A stretch of DNA of 64,000 bases from Phascolomyces articulosus (Eukaryota > Mucoromycota > Mucoromycetes > Mucorales > Lichtheimiaceae): the NCBI GenBank assembly GCA_025677815.1, contig JAIXMP010000006.1, forward strand, positions 868,001 through 932,000, given 5' to 3'. The notes beneath the pieces were generated by a model that was given only the letters and a program-made list of their open reading frames with translations, was not told the DNA's origin and ran no database searches. Each line of letters starts with the position of its first letter. Positions within the stretch are counted from its first letter, which is position 1. The position numbers and the translations under genes are program-made. Positions 50,266 to 63,734 of the stretch are shown piece by piece.

Positions 50266-52616
50266 ATGTCTGTTTTTAAACATGCGCATAAATCATTTTT
50301 TTCTACTGTTTCCAAGTTAAAAGAATATCGTTCATCACCACCAGAACCAAGTGGCATTGTGATTTCTGGTGCTGCTGGTATGAAGAAAGGAAAATCACAA
50401 CAAAAGCAACAAGAGGAAGCTCAAAGAATGATAAAAGAGTCCCCTACATCATCCAAAGGGTATTTTGTCTCCGCGCAACTCTACCAAGAACAGGATGACC
50501 TCAATGCAGCGTTAAGCATTTATTTACAGAGTTTAAAATCCGTACCACCAGGTGATTTAGATTATTCGTTGCTGCTAAAGGAAAAACAAAGATTAATAGC
50601 GAAACTCAAACAAAGAAGTCAAGGTGGATTCTATGACTTACTACCATACGATGTTTTATATTTGATATTTGGGCACCTCAGTTACAAGGAATTATTACAC
50701 TGCGCTCGAGTTTGCCGACGGTGGAATGATTTTATGATGGAATGGCCAGAATTTTGGAACAAAATAGCATTGGGAATGCCAAATATAAATCGAAAGACAT
50801 TGAATTCTTTATTACGAGGTCAAACACAGGAGCTACGGTTGGAAGGTCCTTTGGATCCTGGATTGACACATGATATATTTTGGCTCTTATGCTCATGGGA
50901 GGATAATCATTTTATACAAAAGATATGTAAGTACTTAACAAAAAGCTAAAAAGAAAGATAGCAACGATTATACCAATGTTATTATGGATATATCTTTATG
51001 ATATTTAACCTAATACTAACACATTATTATTTATATATAATGATTTAAAAAATAAAGATCTTAGAAACATAGAGATGTCAACCGCAGATATACGTACACT
51101 AGGCAATGCAGTAAGGTGCATGGCATCATCTCTGAAAAAAATTGAATGGGTAAACTGTTCAGTTAAACAGGTGGATATAATACAAGATATATTTCCATCA
51201 TGTTCACCATCTCTGACTCGTGCATCATTTTCATACAACAAAAATATAAATAACTCTGTGATACCGACAATCCGTAGTAATAATAATTGCAGCGATGACA
51301 CGTGTGATTTCAGAATAACATTACATCTTATTCCTCTGGGGAAACAGATAACATCATCATCAACCTTTCACTTCTATTCAACACTCACATATCTTAAAGT
51401 TGATACGCATTCCAGCTCGTCAGGAGATGATTTTGAATATATCTCCAGATACAACCCTGGTAACCAAGAAATCAATGGTATATATAAGCATACTGCAGCT
51501 TTAATCAAGAAATGTCCCAACCTAGTCCATTTATTCTTGGATTCATATGGTACCGACGATCCTGGTAATATCGGCTACTGCTTTCTTCAAGCAATTAAAT
51601 CATGCCCTCAGCTCCAAACCTTAGTTATCTTTGAAAACGCATACATGCCATCCACTGTCATGAGCGATATTGATCAAAGTGAATATGACGTGATTACGGC
51701 AGCATCCTTTCCATTATCCAGTAAAGAGAAAATTACGGCAGCATCCTATTCCACAACTGTTATGTCCAACAAGAAAACGTACAAAAATATATATCAAACA
51801 ATAACAGATATTAGATCTTCTTCAACTGTTATCTCTAATCTTCGTCGTTTCGTTTTCTCACATCATTATTCAAAAGTAGATTCCAAAGATGTTGCCGAGG
51901 TATTCAAATATTCACATGCATCATTAGAACTTTTATACTTGGGATATGATTGCATGTCTTTAAGCGTAACAGCACTCGCAAAACTTGCTTCCCTTGGTTG
52001 TCCAAAATTACGAGAAATACGCATTGGAACAGGAGATTATAATGTGGTAGGAGGTGGACCTTCGAATCCCAAAATATCAACAGTTCTTGTTCGATTATTT
52101 TCAGTATGTCCAGCCTTAGAATCTATTGAGTTAGATGATACCCGGTGGTCCCACCATTATCTCCAGCTAAATGAACCATCTGTAGTCGAAGCAATCGCCA
52201 AACATTGTCCTCGACTTCGTCACTTGCATTTCTTTGACTATTATTATACCAAAAATGGTTCTAATGAATTATGCAATGCGTTCCTGAATTTTGTTTCTAG
52301 AACAGGGAATGGTGCTACTAGCAATAACAATAATAATTATAACGGGATAGAAAAAAGAAAGAACAAGGAAAGACATGATAATAATCAAAATTATTCTTCC
52401 TCACTCGAATGCTTAAAACTGGACTTTATGGGCCACGAAGTTGCATATATTTTGGTCAAGAACCTCACATCCTTAAAATATTTGCAATTGAAATGGTGGA
52501 TTAATGGTACTACTAGCAGGAGCAAAAGTAACAATGAAAACCTGATTCAGCAAATAAAGGATATTCTCACTGAACGTGGAGGATCGCTGGTAGTTGATCC
52601 GCGCAGCAATCCATAA
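50266..52616 (+). CDS. F-box protein with TPR-like start and leucine-rich repeats
   Basis: Two exons, 50266-50926 and 51058-52616, join in phase 1 (GTAAGT donor, ATAAAG acceptor) to give 739 residues. Near residue 65 a TPR-like segment (YFVSAQLYQEQDDLNAALSI) precedes the F-box at about 125-170 (FYDLLPYDVLYLIFGHLSY ... CARVCRRWNDFM). The rest is an irregular leucine-rich-repeat region (for example LIKKCPNLVHLFLDS, IKSCPQLQTLVI, LFSVCPALESIEL, AKHCPRLRHLHF). F-box proteins recruit substrates to SCF ubiquitin ligases through Skp1; the LRR part binds the substrate. The TPR, F-box, LRR order is that of yeast Dia2 and fission-yeast Pof3, but large mucoralean F-box families share it, so orthology is not claimed. 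Confidence 0.85.
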
Positions 52617-54087
52617 CAATGTATTATATTTTTGATTTTTTACGTAATCATTCAATGGATATATAAAATGAAGCACTGATTATAATCATTTTTTTTATTT
52701 CATGTATATTACTAAATATACATACTTCATTTATTCCATTGGAAAGTAAATAAAATAATGTACGTAATCTTTTTTTCAACTACTTGTTCAACAAAAAAAT
52801 AAAATAATAAGGGATTGGCTGTTCTTTGGTAATGGCAGTTGCAATAAAGAGTCAAATCATGAGTATCATGAAAATCTTTTTTTTTTTAAAAAAAAGTACC
52901 TTCTATACACTTTATTGGATAAACTTTATACATACTGTGAGGGGGATGAAGAATTCATCAGATATTCATTTTGGAAAAGATGATCAAGTGATTAGTGGCG
53001 TGAATGTTTTTATCGTTTTGGAAAATAAGATGTAAAGATGTAGATACGTATCGTTTTTAAGTTGTTGAAAGAATGAAAATATTTCTGATAATTTCTCAAG
53101 ACATAATTGTTGTAATTCCATTTTTTGGCGTTAGCAGTAGTTAGATCTATCCCTTGTTTGTGGAAAGATCTTTAATCCAATGGAAGCCATTCTCAAAAGA
53201 GGAACGTGTTGTTGAATGAAATCATCGCTGTTACTAGAGTAGTCCAAAACGTAGATTGACGGGTTCGATTGGTAAATCCCACCAGCGAATCCATCACCTG
53301 CATCAATTCTTTAAAGATTATTACAGCAGTTTATAAAGGTTTGTTTGTTAGTAATGTCACTATCTACAGCTTATATATACACCAGTTATATAATAACGCT
53401 ATACAAGCAACAAGGTAAATATAAATGCCATTCACCACTGATAATATAGCCTAGTACTTTCACTTTTCTTATGATATTGCATCCCCATAGCAAGATAGAG
53501 CATCATAGCATGCCTGTGGTGAGTATTTTTTTTTTTTTTTGCCTACTTCTGTAAATTCAACTTGTATTCTATATCCATAGTAAATTGTGGCTATCTTGTG
53601 TCCCATCTTGCGCCTTATTGTAGGATCGATTGTACTGGCCGATCTCCACTTTAATATTTATTCAACTTTTACGAAGGTCTAAGCTTGGCAGGACCTGATT
53701 TTTCTTTATCTTGGGTTATGGTTGCGGGTTCATTTCACTTAATAAATAATTGTATTAGTTTTTCTTATCTTCTACTTCAGAAATAGCCTTATGTAATATT
53801 ATTATTAATAACTACATGTTGATTATATGATCTATGAATAATCTTAGAATATGCTATATTTCTTTATTCACGTTGCAAAGCATTAACGAAACAAATGAGC
53901 TTTCATGATTTGCAAGCACCTTATGTCTCTTCCTCTCTTGTTTCACATTAAAAACACACATTACAACTTTTTTTTAGAAAAAAAATACAAGGTGATTTCT
54001 TTTATTATATCCCTATTGTTTTCGCTTTTATTTTTAAGTATATTTTGGTATCTGAGAAAAAAAGTTTGACATATCCATTTATTTCCT
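52617..54087. other. Intergenic, 1.5 kb, with an orphan coding-like fragment
   Basis: Mostly AT-rich. A 58-codon open piece on the minus strand (53307-53131) has normal protein composition and is listed separately. No complete gene seen. Confidence 0.5.
53131..53310 (-). pseudogene. Orphan coding-like fragment
   Basis: Read on the minus strand, 58 codons up to TAA at 53133-53131 give a balanced sequence containing DAGDGFAGGIYQSNPSIYVL and VPLLRMASIGLKIFPQTR. It has no ATG near its start; a stop lies two codons upstream, and TTTAAAG just before the frame could be a weak acceptor. It is probably the last exon of a lost or unrecognised gene. No family was identified. Confidence 0.35.
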
Positions 54088-57000
54088 TTATAGCGTGACC
54101 CATCCACCAATATCATATGAAGCTTCAATTTGCCTTGCTACATAAGCAGGAATGCCATGTTGTAACCATAATTTTCGTGTATCTGCGTACCGTTTAGCAG
54201 CCAAGTATTGAGGACGACCTCGCCTTAATCCTTCATCCACTTCACCATGAGCATCCAAATAGGGTGCTTGCATAAACCATCCATTCTCATTATGAAGCAC
54301 CAGTAATGTACATCGTTTGATTAACAAATACAATCCAATTTCACCACCACATCTATTAATAAAAAAAAAATGCCGTCAGCGACAAGCGTTGTTCCATATC
54401 CATGTTGAAAAAAGTAAAAATAAAAAAGAACAGCTTACTCTAACATGTGCAAATTACATTCACCTTCTTCACCTTCGGAACAACAGAAACTTTGTGCACA
54501 CACAAAGGTACCACACAATAAACACACGGCTGGATCCGTAGGTACCGTTTGACATCTTGGGCATACACGACGCATACTTTCATCCATCAAGGTATCCAGT
54601 CGCGTTGGTAATCGAATCAATGAAAGAGGGGTAGGAAGGTCCAAAGTGACCTTTTGAGGTTCTCCACGCCGTTCAGATTCATTGGATAATTGACTACACC
54701 AACCTGTCACCATTTGTTGCGTATCATGATGATTTAACAATGTCGCCAAGTTGGGCAAATGTAAAAGATGTAGCAGACGATCAAATTCACTTGTTTCTGT
54801 TTCTTCCTGTTGATCCTCTTGATCCACCATTAAACCAAATCGAGATATCAGTAAAATCAAGGTACGACGTAAAAAGGGCAAAGCAAATGATTTCAATAAT
54901 TGATCAAATCGATCATTGAGTGTCGTTGATGTTTGATCATTGTCAAGACTCATGATTTTAGCAACAAAAGTACCAAACTCCTTGGCTGCCATGGCATCCC
55001 CATTTTCTTGATGATTCTCTGTGGTGGTATCACTGTTATTATTGTCTACTTGGAATAGAGGTAAGTGATGTTCCTGAAGTAATCCGACCGCCGCTTTGGT
55101 TAATTCAGCCAACAAGAGTACACGAATAAAGGGATGAATATCAGTCTTGGTGACTTGAACCAAATGAACGGATAATTCAGAAAGAATCATGAATGGATCA
55201 TCCATCAATAAGGGCGCATTGTCATAGAGACGGGTATCAGGGGCAGTAGCAGCTTGTTGGCTTGTTGTGGTCACGGTATCGGAAGCAAACAATTGAAGCA
55301 TTCTTTGCACAGCGACGGTATGGACCTGGACCATGATGCCACTATCATGCGACACGGGGGGAATATTGAATAATCGAGATCCTGAATGAGGTGGTTCATT
55401 TTGACACATTAAACTGGCATAGGAAATGACAGTGTCACTTAAAATACGTAATAGCATTTGTGCTTGACTTGGGATTTGCTCAAACAAGCTGGTGGGTGCG
55501 GGAGATGAGGAAGAGGACGAAGGAGTGGCGGTGGTACCACGTATAGAGATTTCAATAGCAGCAATAGTATATCCCAAAACACCCCATAAAGTATCCACAT
55601 TCTTGATACTGGTAGATAGTGTACGTGTGGCTTCTTCTCCACAGATATCTAAAATGGCTGATAATACATCGAAGAGGCGTGAATAAGCCGAACTGATCGC
55701 AGGAATGACACCTACAGCCGAACGGAACAACATATCGGGAGGGCCCAATCGATTTAATCGTTGTTGATGTTGTTCATTGGCAGCCAACCCTAACAGTGTT
55801 GAGAAACCAGGAATCTTGTCACCTCCCGAACTTGTATTGGTACTAGCATCCACTCGTAATGACGGTAACCGGGGCGCAAACAACATATCACTGGCTGCAC
55901 TCCAAATACCATAACCGGGGGGTTGGGATGGGTTAATAGCACATTGTAATTTTTCTGCTGCTAATTGAATATCCACTTGAAGGAATCGATTATACGACTG
56001 TTCATCCGCATGTGCAAGCACCCCAGGATATGATTCCGCTTTTCCTTTCCACAAGATAGGCATCAAGACATTACCCAAAGATTTGCAAAGAGGACAAGTG
56101 AATTCCTTGCGCAGTCTATTTTCTGGATGATTTCGTGTCAACTGAGCCGTATGACGTTGTTCAATGGAAGCACAGTAAGCATCAAAACATTTCATATGCA
56201 TCAAATGGCCACACGTCGTTGCACAAAGACCCGCCTTGTGTCGATCTGAAGGGAAATGGCCACATGTTTCATTATTTTCATTGTTGGGTAACTGAGCATC
56301 TGGCCAATCACGATCCAAGGTAGGACCCATATTCGCCATATTTTTAAACGTATCGGCATTCTCCATTTCTGTTTCACGTAAGATATTCGAGATTTGAACC
56401 AGAACAAGCATACCATAAGGTAAAGAACGTTCATTGACATCTTCTTGACATACAATACATGTGCCCGTAGGATAAGCAGATACCCGCTGCACCATGGCCG
56501 TGGAAGTGGTTGTATCGCCCTCCTGTCCTTCTGTATCAATATCTGCTGGTTCAATCGTCTGTGTACCTCCCAATTCTTCTTCTTCCTCTTCTTCATCATA
56601 CAAATCTTCATTTTGTTCCATAAAAGCCGATTGTGCTTGAGCAAACATGGCCATGATCTTTTGCTGTCGTTCCTTTGCCGCTTGTTTTTTCTTTTCTTGT
56701 TCCGACAATTCTTGTGTTGGTTGGTCTGATCCACTTGATTCCTTGAGCATGGATTCAAAATATGCCTTGACCACCCCTTGTGTCGATTCACCACCACGTG
56801 TTTTCATTTGTTCAAAGATCCAATCGATACGAGCATGGGTATCCTTGTAATGATCATCGTTACGGTATTGTACTAAGACTTGGAACAAAGTCATTTCTTG
56901 CTCACTTGCATCATCATCTGGTACTGACTCCATGATAAAGGGTCGTTGTGTGGCATATTGACATAATTCACTTGGATCTTGTACTGTCATAGCCAGTAAG

Positions 57001-60000
57001 ATCAAATACAACGATTCATCCAATATGGTATCACTCTTGTGACTTTCACGAAGGCGTCGAATATTATACAGGGTATACACAATCATTTGTACCAAGACAG
57101 GGGAACTTAGGAACCGTTCCAAATGTTGGAAGGGACCTTGGATCCATTCAAATGGTTTCGGTAAAACAAAGAAGGTCGATTCATCCTTATCTGGGTTTTC
57201 TTTTTTCCATCGGTTCTTGAGTACTAACTCGGCTTCCCCACGATTATTTCGACTGTAATGCCAGAAATAGGGGTCAATCATATCATAGTACTCGTCACGT
57301 AGTTCGTAACGACCTGAGTCATTGAGACTCACAGGTCCCTTGAATTGAGCGACTTGGTTGAGAATATCATCGAAATCATGGTGTTCAGTGAGTCGTTCAG
57401 GGATGCGTTTGACGAGTTCAGAATAGACAATGTTGCCGAGACAAAGATGATGAATAATTTCTCGTCGAATTTTGTCTTGAACGGATTTATGCATGGCATT
57501 CGTACGTTCAGAAACACACAAGATCAAGAGATAGAGGATTTCTTCGACCATAAAAGTACATTGCATGTTATCGTATTGAGTATGATCGGTGGCACCGGCA
57601 AACCAACTGATCAGATCAAACCGATCCATCAGTGTGGCGAGTACATAGTTGGGGTCAATGGTGACAAGGGAAAATTGTAAGAGGAAAATATCACTATCAT
57701 AGGTAGCTTCACGAAGTGAAATATCGCGATAATGGTGTACCTAGAAAGTAAGGTGTTTTTAGTATACAAGAAATAGGTTGATTGAAGAAAAAAAAAACAA
57801 AGTAGCATACCTGATTTCGAATATTATATCCATTTCTCACCCAAACACCAGCTCTGATCTGTGAAGAAAATGCCAATGTACGAATCGGGAAATCCAAAAT
57901 GCGGGGTAACAAAGTTTTATCTGTTGAATTGAACAAAGTAATCGCATTGGCAAATCCACATGTCCAACCTGCCTTTTGCAAAACATCTTCTGTCAACCAA
58001 CTGGCGGATTCAAGGACACCCGCCAATAACCAATGCAATGGATGGTGGAACGATACAGGTTCAGATGAAATATCATACTTGATGACTTGCATATCGCCCA
58101 AATAAGGTAATGTGATGGTATGTAAATTCATATTGGTGGTAGCAAACACCATGCCTTCTTCTACAGGACCCGCACCCCATGCATCAATAGCTTTCAATAT
58201 TCTTGCCACAGCACGCACCAACGTTTGAGCTGATTGTGCCAATCGTTCTGGTGTATTTCCCCCTTCTTCCTCTGTATTGGTGGACGTGGTAGGCAACGCG
58301 TTATAACAATCCGAAAAGGCACGACAACATTTAGCGATTTGTAAAGTGACATTGAACGCATTGACCCATATTTCTGATTCATACTCGACATGCGTATCTT
58401 TTTGACATAATTGTGGGTTCATGGCTTGAAAGAGAGAGACCAAATCGAGATAATGACGTAAATAAACAGGTTCTTGGGCCAATAAAGGTTTTAAAAGATC
58501 CACATTGAGAATATACCGAAGATCATGGAAAGCATTGAAATAACGTCGGGTACGGAACGCTTTGGATTCGCAACTGAGGCGGGTAGGTAAATCGGCACGT
58601 TCGTTGGGTGGAAGATAGTATATTTGATCGGTGGTGAAAAAAGCGGCCAATGTGGAACAGATCAGACCAAAGAAATAGTATTCGTTGACCAATAAGCTAC
58701 ATACAGAGGGTACAGTCAAGAGTTGAACGGAAAAGAGAATAATGGCACTCTCTGGTTCGCGATCTCGGAATAAAAAGGCATCCGCTAATCGTGCATAATT
58801 TCGAACCAATCGTTTGCCTAAAATAATAATAAAAGTAATGTCAGTATTTGCTGATCCCCTAATAGAAAGATATACGTATTCATTCCCTATTTTTTTCTTT
58901 CTTTCATATATACCAAATCGTTTTTTAAATACAGGATTGGATCCAAGGGTCATAATATATAATTCCCGTAAAGAAATTCTGACTTCTTTCCATACGCGAA
59001 GATCATACAATAAGAAATAATCTAATCGACGTTTCTTTTCAAATTCCCGTTGGACGGCCAAAGCCAACGCGCGTGTTTCACTCATTTCTCGAACATGAAT
59101 TTGTTGACGTGGTATATTGAGAGAAGCCGCAAAATTTTGTTCTTCTTGCGCTAATCGACGATGATCTTTGACCATAGGTGCAGGATCCCATTCAATACTA
59201 GCAATATCATTTTGGTTTTGATAAATGATAGGATAATTGTCGGGATTGATATGCTCAATTACTGGGACCACGACATCGGCTGTTTCATCGGGTTCATCCA
59301 TCTCAATATCCTCTTCTTCTTCTTCCTCTTGTATTCCCGGTTGGATAGAACCCATCAAAGATGATGAAGATGGCCCTCTTTCTCCTTGTGGTGGTTGTAG
59401 TGGTTGTTCCATCTCAGATCCATTCATCATAGTATCGTCTCCACTGGTTGCAATTGAATAATCCTCCTCTTCCTCTTCTACTTCTTCATCATCCACATGG
59501 TCCTCTTCTTCTTCGTCCTCATCATCATCCTCTGATAACAATCGTACAGGTGGTGACCCTGTTGTCAAAATAGCCAAAGGTCTTGGTAATTCCCAACACA
59601 CACAAAATTCTTCGCACAAGATGGTTCGAATGGCTCCATGTTCATTCAATGGAAAAGGTGTTCTAGCTAATTCCTGAAGCCAATCAATCAATACCGCACA
59701 TACTTGTTCTCGAAACACATCTCTGGCAGGTTTAATGGTGACACCAAATCCAATATTGGTCAAGGGAGCTGACATGGCGCGCAGTTCTTCTAAATTCGTA
59801 GACGTGCCTAATATTTCTCGTCCTTGCATTTGAATGGTTTCTACAATACGTCGGGCATGATCGTAATCGCAAGGTAACGCACGCATCACGGATTCACATA
59901 CATCCTTGAGGGAATGAGTTTCGTCGTTCCAAGCAATCAAAGAATAAAGTAAATCGTCGTCGACAGAGTGTCGTGATGTGGTTGTACTTTGACTCCCTGC

Positions 60001-61107
60001 GGATGCTGTACTTTCTTCTAAATTTTCCTTGTCCATATCCATATCATCATTCATCGGTTGAGAACCAGTAGTAGTAGTCGTCGTGGTGGCTCTTTGTTTT
60101 CGTTTCTTGTGTAAACCTGTACGTGCCGGTACTCTCATACGACGAAAAATTACACATTCATTTCGATTCCATTGGATAATATCATCATTCGATTGAGGTA
60201 ATGATATTTCTTCAGAAGCCAATGAAAAAACACACAAGATAAAATCCAGGATGGTGGTTAAACATTTTCGAACATGTTTGGTCATGACTTTGGCAGATGC
60301 AGATCGTTGACCAGGTGAATAAGCTGTTCTTGAACTATGAATACTGCAATCTAATGGGATTTTCCATGCTTCTGGATCACCACAATCGCAACATCCCCCT
60401 GAACCTGGACTAATGGATACAAAGACAGTATGATTTTCATGATTACTCGAATGAAAACATTTGGAGCATAGAACACATGTATCATCCAAACCGCAATTTC
60501 TATTTTTTTTTTAGAAAATAAAATGTGAGTGTATTTTTTTTTTTGAACAGGTAATTTCGCCACAAAAAAGAAGAAAGAAATTTGTATATATTTACCTACA
60601 CCGATAAACCGGTTCTCCTTTACGAAACACTCGACCACACCGTTCCAAATGATGTCGTTTATACGTATGGTGTTGTGACGTTGTATCCATATCCGCGTCT
60701 TCCTGAACATGACTTGCTGAACTAGTCCCTGCTGTATTACTATGACTGCTGCTATGAGGTAGATCATCCATCATGCCATCGTTATTACGTGCACGTCGAT
60801 GACGGTGTAACAACGACCGATCGATCGATTCTTCAAACTCCCGTCGATTTGAAAAAAAATAGTGTTGCATCACGTCGTTTTTGTTTTTCCATAATGAAGT
60901 ATAACATTTTTCAATCAATGTCCGTTTAGCGGTCTCGTCAAACGTGTAATCAAAGAGAAATGGCGTTTGCCATAAAAACGTGGCCAGATCGTAAGATGCA
61001 ATAGGGGTCGATGGATCCATTGTGTAAGGCATACTTGTCGTCGTTGTGTTGTCCTGTTGTTGTTGTAAATGGTGATCGTCAACACTACTTAGTCGACGTT
61101 TTGACAT
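54088..61107 (-). CDS. UBR1: E3 ubiquitin ligase Ubr1 (N-recognin)
   Basis: Five exons (61107-60596, 60499-58914, 58817-57811, 57740-54439, 54352-54088) give 2223 residues. Ubr1 recognises destabilising N-terminal residues and ubiquitinates the protein with its E2 (Ubc2/Rad6). The UBR box spans about residues 157-226: CGRVFRKGEPVYRC, then CGLDDTCVLCSKCF, GGCCDCGDPEAW and the cysteine/histidine set for three zinc ions, completed only after splicing exons 1 and 2. A ClpS-like segment (LIAWNDETHSLKDVCESV) follows near residue 360. The RING-H2 lies near 1465-1590 (CIVCQEDVN ... CGHLMHMKCFDAY ... CPLCKSLGN). The C-terminal autoinhibitory domain ends with ASYDIGGWVTL. Long acidic linkers lie between domains. 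Exon 2/3 intron is 96 nt and open in frame. Confidence 0.95.
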
Positions 61108-62340
61108 TGTATGTGTCTTTTTATATATCTATATTCTTTGTTGTTATTAGGATTTGGAAAAAAAAAAGGGAGAGTCAAAGGAAGGACGACGATAAACGCA
61201 TGGTTCAATGGGGAGATTTACTGTTTGACACTCAGAACATTGTGCACAAAAAAAACACGCATCAAAATGTGGTACGGTTTTATTAATGCATATGTGAGTT
61301 GACTTTCTAGCTCCTCCCATTATATTATAACGGACAGCTATTATATATATATTTTTGGTCCCAGTAATTCTATTACCATAGTTTCAATAAAAAAAATACC
61401 ATGGTAGTGGCTTTTACTCCAGTTATATTCGAATAAGCAATAAGATGGTTTATGACAAATCCAAAGAAAATAAAGCATCGATTCTCTTCGATTCTTTTCT
61501 ATTCCACACCAAAACACGCAGCTTATTAATGTAAAACATTAAGTTGAAGATTCCTATGCTGATTTATAATAAGACATGATGAAAAAATCAAATATTTTAT
61601 AATGTCTAGACAGTAGAATGCTCATGATGGAGCTTGTTTAATAACTTTGTATGAATAATATACCATCTCATATATCAAGCCCATAAGTACAATGGCTATT
61701 CTATCAGAACGTACAATATCCATGTTTGCATAACATACTAGTTACTATTATGGAGGCATAATTATATATTGTTCCTGAATAAATTTTCTAATTTATTTAT
61801 ACGTACATATTCCAAGCCATTCTATATTCTCCCAAAAAAAAGGTAGTAGAAATCACTACAGGTCATGTTACTCAATAGATCAAGGTTTTTTGTGGGGTTT
61901 GAGAAAATATAAAGTTTTACATCTCAACAATGTATCAGTTCTTGGAGTGAAAAAAAACTTCTTTCCACACCCTGGGTGGGAAAACTAATGGCTTTTTCTA
62001 GGTAACACAATGTATTTTCTTCTATCTCTATATTAAGATAAAGTGGCTCAAAAACTGGACGAATCATAAAAAAACAAAAGAAACATTTGTCATTTGACTT
62101 TTTACGACGATGCACGGTAAATTAGGAGAGATAGATGATGGTGATGATGATGATTGTATTATATTGCAAAAATCCAAACCCATTATCAAAAAAAAAACAA
62201 GAATGACATACATAAAAGAATGAAACCTTGCTTGTTTGTTATATATTTCAAAAAAAAAGATTGATTGATTTGCTGGGTTGGGTTGGAGGGGGTGGAATAG
62301 TTAAAAGAATATAGAAGGGGGGAGGTTTGATATATGAGTT

Positions 62341-62371
<31 letters not shown>

Positions 62372-62657
62372 AAAGAATTGGGAAAGAAAATATACAGATC
62401 CATTTTATAAAGAATAGAGAAACCAAAATAATAAACGGTTCAGCCACACACACAAAAAAAGCGCCACAAAAAAAGAAGTTTGTATAAAAGGAGAGAGGGC
62501 CTTCATAAGAAAAAAAATGTTATATAAATGTTATATCATGCTTTAAAAAGAGGAGGGGGGAATAATAATAATAAAAGAAAAGGTTGTTAATCAATTGTTG
62601 TAATAATTGATTTGATGCAAAAAAAAGAATATATAAAGGGAACAATAAGAAGTAGTA
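61108..62657. other. Intergenic between UBR1 and the zinc-finger gene
   Basis: 1.55 kb. The right part (62130-62657) is purine-rich on the plus strand and is probably the 3' UTR of the zinc-finger gene; the left part holds the UBR1 promoter. A 63-codon frame at 61924-62115 (-) is not supported. Confidence 0.5.
62344..62371. repeat. (AAT)n microsatellite
   Basis: About nine AAT units downstream of the zinc-finger gene stop codon. Confidence 0.9.
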
Positions 62658-63734
62658 TTAATCATCTTCAAGAGGAAATGAAGCAGGCAATAAACCTGGG
62701 GAAGAAGCAATAGAAATAGATTCCATATCAGTATCTTCATCGTCATTAAAATCAATATCTTGGTCGCCATCGTCATCGTCATCAATACGAATGGATTCTT
62801 CATCGTCATCCATCTCATGACCATCACTACGTTGATGGAATGGCAGACCTTGGACTTGTCTTGTTTCTTGTTGCTGTTGTTCCTCCACTCGTTTGTTATC
62901 TAAGCTTACCAAAATAGCAGCGGCTTCTAACATTTGGACTTGTTGATGTTTGGTGAGTAAAAGTTTACTTGTTAATTCCCATTCGTCTGAATGTTCCCAC
63001 CGATGCTTTGAAAGACAACTTGGGTGTTTATACACTTTGCCACAATCGTCACAACGGTGCAAAGCCTTGCCGCTACTGGTGGTACTCGTCATACTACCAC
63101 TACTGGTACCTAAAATACTGGTACTAGGCGGGTGATGTTTACGAATTGCTCCATTACTATGAAAATTGGGTAAAGAGGAACACGTTGTTGTACTGGTGGT
63201 AGTGGATGAATGAGGATGGGTATCAAAAAGTTTATGTCGAATGGTACGTCCACCTGTGGCTGCAGCGGTGGCCGTAGGAGAAGATAAATGATGATGAAGT
63301 ATAGGAGATTCTGCGCGTTGTTTATTTGAATGATAATAATTACTATGACGTAAAATCGAATGAGAATGAGGATGATGAGAAGATGAAGGAGAGGTAGGTA
63401 ACGAAGGTGGAGGTTGCTGTTGTTGCTGTTGTTGTTGTTGCTGGATCGGTATCGGAGAGGAAGAATGTTCAATGGTATAGTTTTCTGGCAGTGAAGTAGA
63501 AAAGTGTTCTAAAGTCAGTGCATTAAAATGAGTCGGTAAAGAGTCCCTTCGTTCTTGTTCCTTGGAAGAAAGGACTTCTCCATTCGCCATGGAAGCTTCA
63601 TCACCATAAGATGAGTTGGGTGGTGACGGAAGGCTTACGGCAGGAGGACCGAGGTGCTTATTATTATTGTTGGTTGTTGTTGTACTAACGTCCTTTTCTT
63701 GTTGACGAAGTTGAAAGGTAAGAGAAGACGACAT
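62658..63734 (-). CDS. Single C2H2 zinc-finger protein, probable transcription regulator
   Basis: One intact frame of 358 residues without introns. A single C2H2 finger lies at about residues 226-250: RCDDCGKVYKHPSCLSKHRWEH, spacing C-X2-C-X12-H-X4-H, followed by SDEWELTSKLLLTKHQQVQMLEAAAILVSL, a probable helix. The finger with KHPSCLSKHRWEH and a following SDEW resembles a group of fungal single-finger regulators. The rest is low complexity: glutamine run (about 98-107), serine/histidine-rich linkers and an acidic tail with D/E runs that could act as an activation region. The N-terminal part has possible phosphosites (SLPSPPNSS, RRDSLPTH). DNA binding is inferred; single C2H2 fingers can also bind protein. 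Confidence 0.8.
   Translation of the reverse strand: MSSSLTFQLRQQEKDVSTTTTNNNNKHLGPPAVSLPSPPNSSYGDEASMANGEVLSSKEQERRDSLPTHFNALTLEHFSTSLPENYTIEHSSSPIPIQQQQQQQQQQPPPSLPTSPSSSHHPHSHSILRHSNYYHSNKQRAESPILHHHLSSPTATAAATGGRTIRHKLFDTHPHSSTTTSTTTCSSLPNFHSNGAIRKHHPPSTSILGTSSGSMTSTTSSGKALHRCDDCGKVYKHPSCLSKHRWEHSDEWELTSKLLLTKHQQVQMLEAAAILVSLDNKRVEEQQQQETRQVQGLPFHQRSDGHEMDDDEESIRIDDDDDGDQDIDFNDDEDTDMESISIASSPGLLPASFPLEDD

Noticed and set aside
53240..53290. tRNA-like T-arm (GGGTTCGATT)
   Set aside because: No acceptor stem, D-arm or anticodon arm can be fitted around it; the same bases read as part of a coding-like fragment on the minus strand.
61924..62115. 63-codon minus-strand frame
   Set aside because: No motif, no intron signals and low-complexity surroundings.
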